64,000 nucleotides of DNA from Hysterangium stoloniferum (Eukaryota; Basidiomycota; Agaricomycetes; Hysterangiales; Hysterangiaceae), in assembly GCA_015178975.1 (NCBI GenBank), contig WHVD01000063.1:62001-126000 (forward strand). The letters run 5' to 3'. Every line of letters starts with the position of its first letter. The first letter of the stretch is position 1. The notes below the pieces were generated by a model that had not been told where the DNA came from, did no database searches, and saw only the letters and a list, made by a program, of their open reading frames with translations. A program made the position numbers and the translations under genes. This document shows positions 58,644 through 64,000 of this stretch, piece by piece.

Positions 58644-59296
58644 TGTTACGACCATGTCGCAACCCTATCGGTCCCGAGGTTATCGCCACTTGTCAATGAC
58701 AAGTCATCCTCTCGGAAACCATCGGCCCCGAAGCTGATGAATGTTTTCGCGAAGATCAAACTCCGTTTACGCCCACGTCAAAACAATTCGTATTGTCTGG
58801 TCAAACTTTGTCCTTGAACTATTTCCTTTTATCGTAATCCCGCTCTCGGTTATCATGCGCCTCCGAACTAATCATAAACTTCCCGTTCCTAGTCAAGTTT
58901 ATTGTTAATACCGTGTTCCGCCCTTCTCCCCATTAGTAATTTCCAGACGCCTGTTACTTGTATATGAACCCGCTGTAGTTGTAGTTACTAGGCAATCAGA
59001 ATATCAACTCAGAATACCCTCATACGCCTGTATCAGTCTCATACTAAGAATCCCCCCATTCGCCTTCGCGTGCACTCGCCCACTCCCAGCCCCGACCCCT
59101 AGGCCCGACGCTCGACTTGTCCTTCAATTCCGATCGGTATCACGCCAAAAGGTACTCACTAGGATTGGTCTTCGCCCGCCCGAAATTTAAGGACATCCTA
59201 CGGATATTTGCGAGGGCGCAGCACATAAGCTGAAGCCAAGTCCTTCCGATCGGTCCCTGTCGGCCACCGACATTAGTCAGTTTTCAGTTCTTAACA
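58644..59296 (-). mobile_element. Solo LTR, family LTR1 (653 bp, inverted), nested in LTR4
   Basis: Plus-strand ends TGTTACGACCATG and GTTCTTAACA with a perfect ACCCT duplication (58639-58643, 59297-59301). It retains many more CpG sites than other LTR1 copies, suggesting a recent insertion. Confidence 0.9.
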
Positions 59297-60036
59297 ACCC
59301 TCACATGAACTGTTATGGTGCTCCAATATTTTGGAAGAGCAAGTAGTATGATTTTTAGGCTGAAGATGACACTTAACTGAATCATATGGAAGGCCAAACT
59401 GCTAAGGGTTATGAGGATAAGAGCCGCAGCTCTGGCTGTCATCATCTTCAAGAGTATTAGTGAGCAAGCAAAGGGGCTTAAACACAAAAGGGGTAATCTA
59501 AGTCAACATTCAAACTGGAGATGCTATAGCATACATGAGAGGTCCTTATGCAAAAGTATGACTGATGATTGGAAGGCCAATCAAGGAAGTGAGAAGTTGT
59601 GATAGGTCAAAGGAAGTGGGAAAATGGTCAAGGGTCAAACTCAGACTAAATGTGATAAGATCCAAGTATTCTAAAGGTTGTGAGGTGGCAAATAAAACAT
59701 ACATGTTGAATGGGATGGTCAAAAGGGTAATCTACAGAGGGACAGGTGTCAGGGCACCACAGGTGGTGACACTGTGGTCAGGGATACCAATAGTGGGGTG
59801 CTGGAGGGCTATGAAGGTAAAACTAAGTTGTGGAGGTCTGAAATGATAGGATTCTAGCAGAGTGTCAAGATGGAGATGGGACAAGATGACCAAAAAGGTA
59901 ATCTACAGGAGAACAAGTGTCAGGGGCACCACAGGCAGTGACACTGTGGTTGGGGGTACTGGTGGCAGAGTGCCAGAGAGTTACAAGGGTAAAAATAAGT
60001 TTCAGGGGTCTGAATGATAGGGATCCTAACATTGAC

Positions 60037-60774
60037 CAAGCCTATTGAGTGTGAAGTACACCTGCACAGTCTTAGTTTGCTGTTGCCAAGTACCTCTCTC
60101 ATCCAGCAGTGCAAGGGAATTAACTCAGGTTACATGCATCAATCTTTGAATTTGTACATTTGACTGAGGGGTCATACATATATAAGCCTTCCTATCTTAG
60201 CACTCTTTTGTGGCAATTTTCCAGTCTGGTGTTCCAATTTGGTAGGAACTTGGCTGGGTGCCAAATAAGCCATATATTATGTTCTAACTGCATTTCCTCT
60301 TAATTGGGTCATCATTGTGGACTAAACACTCCCCATAGCCACATATAATATATATATCAGGCTACCAGGACAGTTTATACGAACAACACAAAAGATATAA
60401 CTACATCCTAATACTCGCCCAAAGTAAATCAGCAAGCAAGAAGCTGCTCATTAGGTCTGACCCGCCGTATGTAATTGATCCCCTGACGAAAAACCTCGCG
60501 AAACAAGAAGACACTGGGTGGATGGGCGCAGGGCGCAATGAACTAAAAGCTTCTCGTAGTAATTCGCCGCAGCGGTAAAACGTATGGAACCATTTTTCTG
60601 TTGAGGGGCATAGCAAGAGTGTAAAGGCCTGTTGGAAAAGTGAGAAAAACCACTGAGGTGCTTGATCACTACATGGTTTCTCATTTCGCTTTCGTCACAG
60701 CATCATTACACCAACATACATTGCTCTACAACTGAGCCTCAAAAATCTCAAACAAAATGAATGAAAACACCATC
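60037..60774. other. Intergenic, end of transposon island
   Basis: About 740 bp downstream of the sedolisin gene (minus). TATATATATATCA near 60349 is the only simple repeat. Overlapping minus frames at 60401-60684 have no recognised domain. Confidence 0.4.
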
Positions 60775-62981
60775 CTACAAGCCAAATGCAGCCTTCAACT
60801 TGGGGAAGTTGGGCGTACCGAATCCCGTGACCTAAGAAACATAAGGAACGATATAAGTGAAAGACGTGGAATACACACAGGGTCCCAACCAGTCGTGGCC
60901 TGAAGGAATGAAAAAATAACACCATCAGTCTTTGCAAGTTCCCAAAAAAGCTGGCATATAACGTACCGGGAATCCATTGGTGTTGCAACCTGGGTTGCTA
61001 CCAGCAGTGATATCATTGAAAGCGCCAGGGTTAGCGTAGATGAAGGGATTGAAGAACCCGACAACCGGCTTTCCAGCCGCAAGAAGCTCAGCATTAAGCA
61101 AGGCAATAGTACTGGAAGTGAGCGGGGCCGAGCACGAAGTACCGTCGGCAAATCCCAACTGTCCGTCACCACCACTGATGGCATAGTTCTCTCCTTGGGC
61201 AGCAATATCGGGGAAGCCACGACCCGTCCTGTTAAACTTTCCGGAATTCGTGGTTCCAATGGCGGCCAAATATGCGTCGACAGCCGTGTTTTGGAAGGCT
61301 GGCCCGGGGAAGAGGGCAGAGAAACCACCGGATGAGAAGCTAGCAGAAGTCTCGGTGATTCCTGTAGTCGCTCCAACCTGCGCATCACATGATTTAGTCG
61401 AACGTAAGTTCGCTATCGCCGGCTCACTTACGGAAGTCACGAAGGGACATCCAGAGGGGAAGGTTGGGATAAAAGTGGTGCAAGATTGGGATTGTGAGCC
61501 AGAGACACCACCATCTCCTGAAGAGAATATGATTGAAACACCGCGAGCACCAAGTTGCATATATGCATTGCAAAGGGAGCTATTTATCATGGAGATAAGG
61601 ACTTTTCAACAAATATATAATAGTTTGTTACTTGGCAATAGAAAAAGGTATGTCAGGCTCGTTAAATCCGAAACTGGTGGACAAGACTTGCGGGGGGCTC
61701 GCTTCATTGAGCAAAGTGGCGATGATGTCAAGGAAGCCGTCGATTCCATCGACATTGTTAGGACCGACAGAGATAAATGTGACGGGAATGCCACCTGCAA
61801 TACCGACTGTGTATTGAATGTCTACGTCCTACATTGGGTGTGAGAAAAGATGTAATTCAAAATAATAATAAATTGTACCGCTTCGATTCCAACCGGGGAG
61901 ACAGGAATACTTCCGCCGTCCACAAATTGGGTGCCGAATGTAGTGGTAGGGGGGAGATCCGGGCGGAAAATCGTCAAAAACATCTGATACGTTGTTTTTC
62001 ATTATTTTTATGAATCAGTGAAACACACTTTAACACACCTTGAGAGCTGAGCGTGAAGGGAAATTTTCAACGAAACCCGAAACAGCGATCTTGCTACCCG
62101 CTGGAGGGGCTGAAGGGGGAATTCCATATAGTGCTTCAACTATATTTTCACGATCGAACGATCAAAAATAGGATAAATAATATGATAGCGGATCAAAGTA
62201 ATATGCCACATACGGCAAGCAGGTGTGATCTCGGTGTTGCATGACGCGGGGACATCACCGGGGGACGGAGTAACGCTAGCGGTAAGGTTGCTTATCGGTC
62301 TGGGGACGAACACTTTGGGAGGTGGTCCCTGGAGTACAGGAAATCTATGGTGAAATTTTAACTATCTACCAGCGCAGAAATGGGAATACCTGCGTACGCA
62401 ATTGTGGGGTGGATAAAGTCGATCTTTTCCTTCAGCGAGGAGGGGATGGAATACGAGAGTGTCCGAATAGCCTGTGTTCCTGTCTCCTCGTGAGTGAAGA
62501 CGTTGAAGTCAGCATCGAAGAGGTCGTTAGCCTGTGAGACGGGGATCGAGAAATTGAGCCAGTCTCCAGCGGGAGAGATCGTGGTTGCCTTGATTTTATG
62601 AGCATCAAGGAAATCCTGCACAGCTGAGGCGGTCTCCGGCGTCGGTGCCACAAAAGCCTCAACCTATTCATTCGTGAATTATTCTCCGAAGCTTTAATAG
62701 AGGAAATATATGTTTACCTCTTCTTTGGTCAGATGTTGGCCGTACAAGGCACTGCCAGGCGTTGAAACGGCATAGAGAGCCTCTTCAAGGCCTGGCAAGT
62801 TGTTGGACACAAGCGCCATACGCAATGACAACAGGGTGCTGGGGGATGCTGGGTCATTATGTATGAAGCCATTCGGGACTGCCTCACGACGCTCATGGAG
62901 TACAAGGTCGCGGTAAGGGGGGGAGGCCTGGGCCAACGCAAAAACCGAGACAAAGGAGATGAGGAAACTGGTGGTGACCAT
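60775..62981 (-). CDS. Sedolisin (S53) secreted serine-carboxyl peptidase
   Basis: Acid endo- or tripeptidyl-peptidase, secreted as a proenzyme that activates at low pH. ATG at 62981; MVTTSFLISFVSVFALAQAS is a clear signal peptide. The Pro-kumamolisin-type prodomain follows (LRMALVSNNLPGLEEALYAV, PGSALYGQHLTKEE, PTPETASAVQDFLDAHKIKA, DWLNFSIPVSQANDLFDADF). The catalytic domain shows IEADVDIQYTVG, with the Glu and Asp of the S53 triad; SSGDGGV with the oxyanion Asp; the Ser in GTSCSAP; and the calcium-site end TTGWDPVTGFGTPNF. The stop is TAG at 60775-60777. About nine exons; the junctions EA/DVD, TS/VGATTG, GFP/ATTGWDP and DP/VTGFG are in phase. Catalytic residues are all present, so probably active. 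The gene sits at the edge of the transposon island. Confidence 0.92.
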
Positions 62982-64000
62982 TTTGTCTCTGGGAACTGCT
63001 CCGTGGACTGTGAGAAAACCTGTCTTTGGATGGGTGTTTATATGCTTTGCTCCCGATGTTCCATATCTTTATTTTGAGGTTGATGGACCTGAACCATGCG
63101 TACAGATAGGCGTGCAAGGTCATGAGCCCAGTCATATTTCAAAGACTGATGCATGTGGCTTGAATCTGTCTGCACTTACGAATGTTCCCTCCACCATATA
63201 TTCTCGTTCTGATAGATTGAGTTAATCCAGTTGGGTAGTGTAAGCCCAAATATAAGCTAGTGCACATCCGAACAGGCAGTAACGACCCGGACCGTCAGTC
63301 ATAGGTTTGGGAACCAGTCATAGAAGTGAGACTGAGTTAAGGAAAAAGAGTAGTACAAGAGAAATTCCAACACGCGACCAATAAGCAAGTCACCGAATAT
63401 CCATAGATATCTAGACTCGTCAGCAGTATTAGATGCCGGTAACATTTATGCTTATTAAGCAGATACCATACGTCATTCATAGGGCCCACTCCCCACAACC
63501 ACTTTAATCACATCCACCAAATCAGAGGCCATGCTACACATCTCACAAACTTCTGACCTGAACTGTCTCCCACACTATTAAGCCATCATATGCTGATGTT
63601 GTCAGTAAAGAAGTGCCCATCAAGCTTATCATGCCAACACTGACTTATCACCACTCAACTTGAAAGAATCTGTCCTAGTACAATCAAAATATCCCACTCC
63701 TGCAAAATCTCACCCCATATTCACTGGTCAATTCAATTACTAGCTTCTTATTTGATTCTCAGGTATTTTTTGGAGCATTATTATTAGAAACATTGCCAGA
63801 AGTTGTGCAACAGGCTGAAACAAAAGTGGTGACATTTGGATCAATGTATTCACAGAAGCTGAACATCCATACCTGTTGCAGACTCCCAATGAATGTCTCC
63901 CATTGTTTTTGATCAACTTTATATTTCTTGTAGAATATATCCAGTTTTCATCCACAGTGTTCTCATCTGTTAAGCTTGGGCTTATGGACAGATATCTGGG
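62982..64000. other. Intergenic upstream of the sedolisin gene, no supported gene
   Basis: About 1 kb. The first part should hold the protease promoter. A minus frame at 63740-63955 (SPLLFQPVAQLLAMFLIIML) has no recognised domain; it could be an exon of a gene beyond the window but I cannot support this. Confidence 0.4.

Larger units (their letters stand above)
57060..60031 (+). mobile_element. Two head-to-tail LTR4 copies flanked by one target duplication
   Basis: The first LTR4 starts TGTTAAGATCTAAGG at 57060 and is cut short at about 58518, where a second full LTR4 starts TGTTAAGATTTAAAG; this ends GGGATCCTAACA at 60031. TTGAC flanks the pair (57055-57059, 60032-60036), not each copy. An LTR5 (57507-58382) sits in the first and an inverted LTR1 (58644-59296) in the second. 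No internal retroelement genes lie between them. The 3' LTR4 also contains a duplicated block (TAATCTACAG near 59732 and 59902). Confidence 0.78.

Noticed and set aside
60695-61388. Long Arg/Leu/Ser-rich minus frames overlapping the sedolisin gene
   Set aside because: Alternative frame of sedolisin exons; the family motifs are in the other frame.
63740-63955. 71-codon minus frame with a hydrophobic segment at the window end
   Set aside because: No recognised domain or neighbouring exon; could be chance or part of a gene outside the window.

Overview
The window is nuclear DNA of a filamentous basidiomycete, most likely an Agaricomycete mushroom-forming fungus. Its genes carry many 45-60 nt GT..AG introns and very short exons. 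The protein set is typically fungal: OPT peptide transporters, a secreted sedolisin, a multi-exon P450, Nop56, Utp11, Rfc4 and a VHS-GAT protein. Chromodomain Gypsy elements and a Tad-like LINE fill the second half. The species is not determined.

Gene-rich half (1-29.5 kb). It opens with the 3' end of a proline-rich coiled-coil gene (+). Next is a 0.7 kb foldback element that cuts off an OPT transporter pseudogene (-), followed by an intact paralogue of about 38 exons (-). A poorly supported ORF (-) precedes NOP56 (-), a cytochrome P450 (+), and a SINE-like retroposon whose end lies 65 bp before a myosin regulatory light chain gene (+). RFC4 (-) and a probably mitochondrial seryl-tRNA synthetase (+) are divergent and share a very short intergenic region. 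Two copies of one MITE family and an inverted cluster of tRNA-Lys-like repeats follow. Then come a VHS-GAT gene (+), UTP11 (-) and a tRNA-Asn (+).

Transposon island (about 29.5-60.7 kb). I found no host gene here. It holds a decayed LINE broken by four solo LTRs, two decayed chromodomain Gypsy elements, five LTR families (called LTR1-LTR5 here) mostly as solo LTRs with 4-5 bp target duplications, one small LTR-flanked element without genes (TRIM-like), and three kinds of tandem repeat. Several insertions are nested, so relative order can be read. LTR1, LTR4 and LTR5 share a core word although the rest of their sequence differs. Coding remnants and LTR copies differ largely by CpG to TpG or CpA changes, the mark of cytosine methylation.

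Right flank (60.7-64 kb). A sedolisin (S53) protease gene (-) with a signal peptide ends the window. Secreted peptide release and OPT peptide uptake would fit one nutritional route, but the genes are 50 kb apart and this link is only inference. Exon boundaries were read by eye from GT..AG sites and protein-family continuity.
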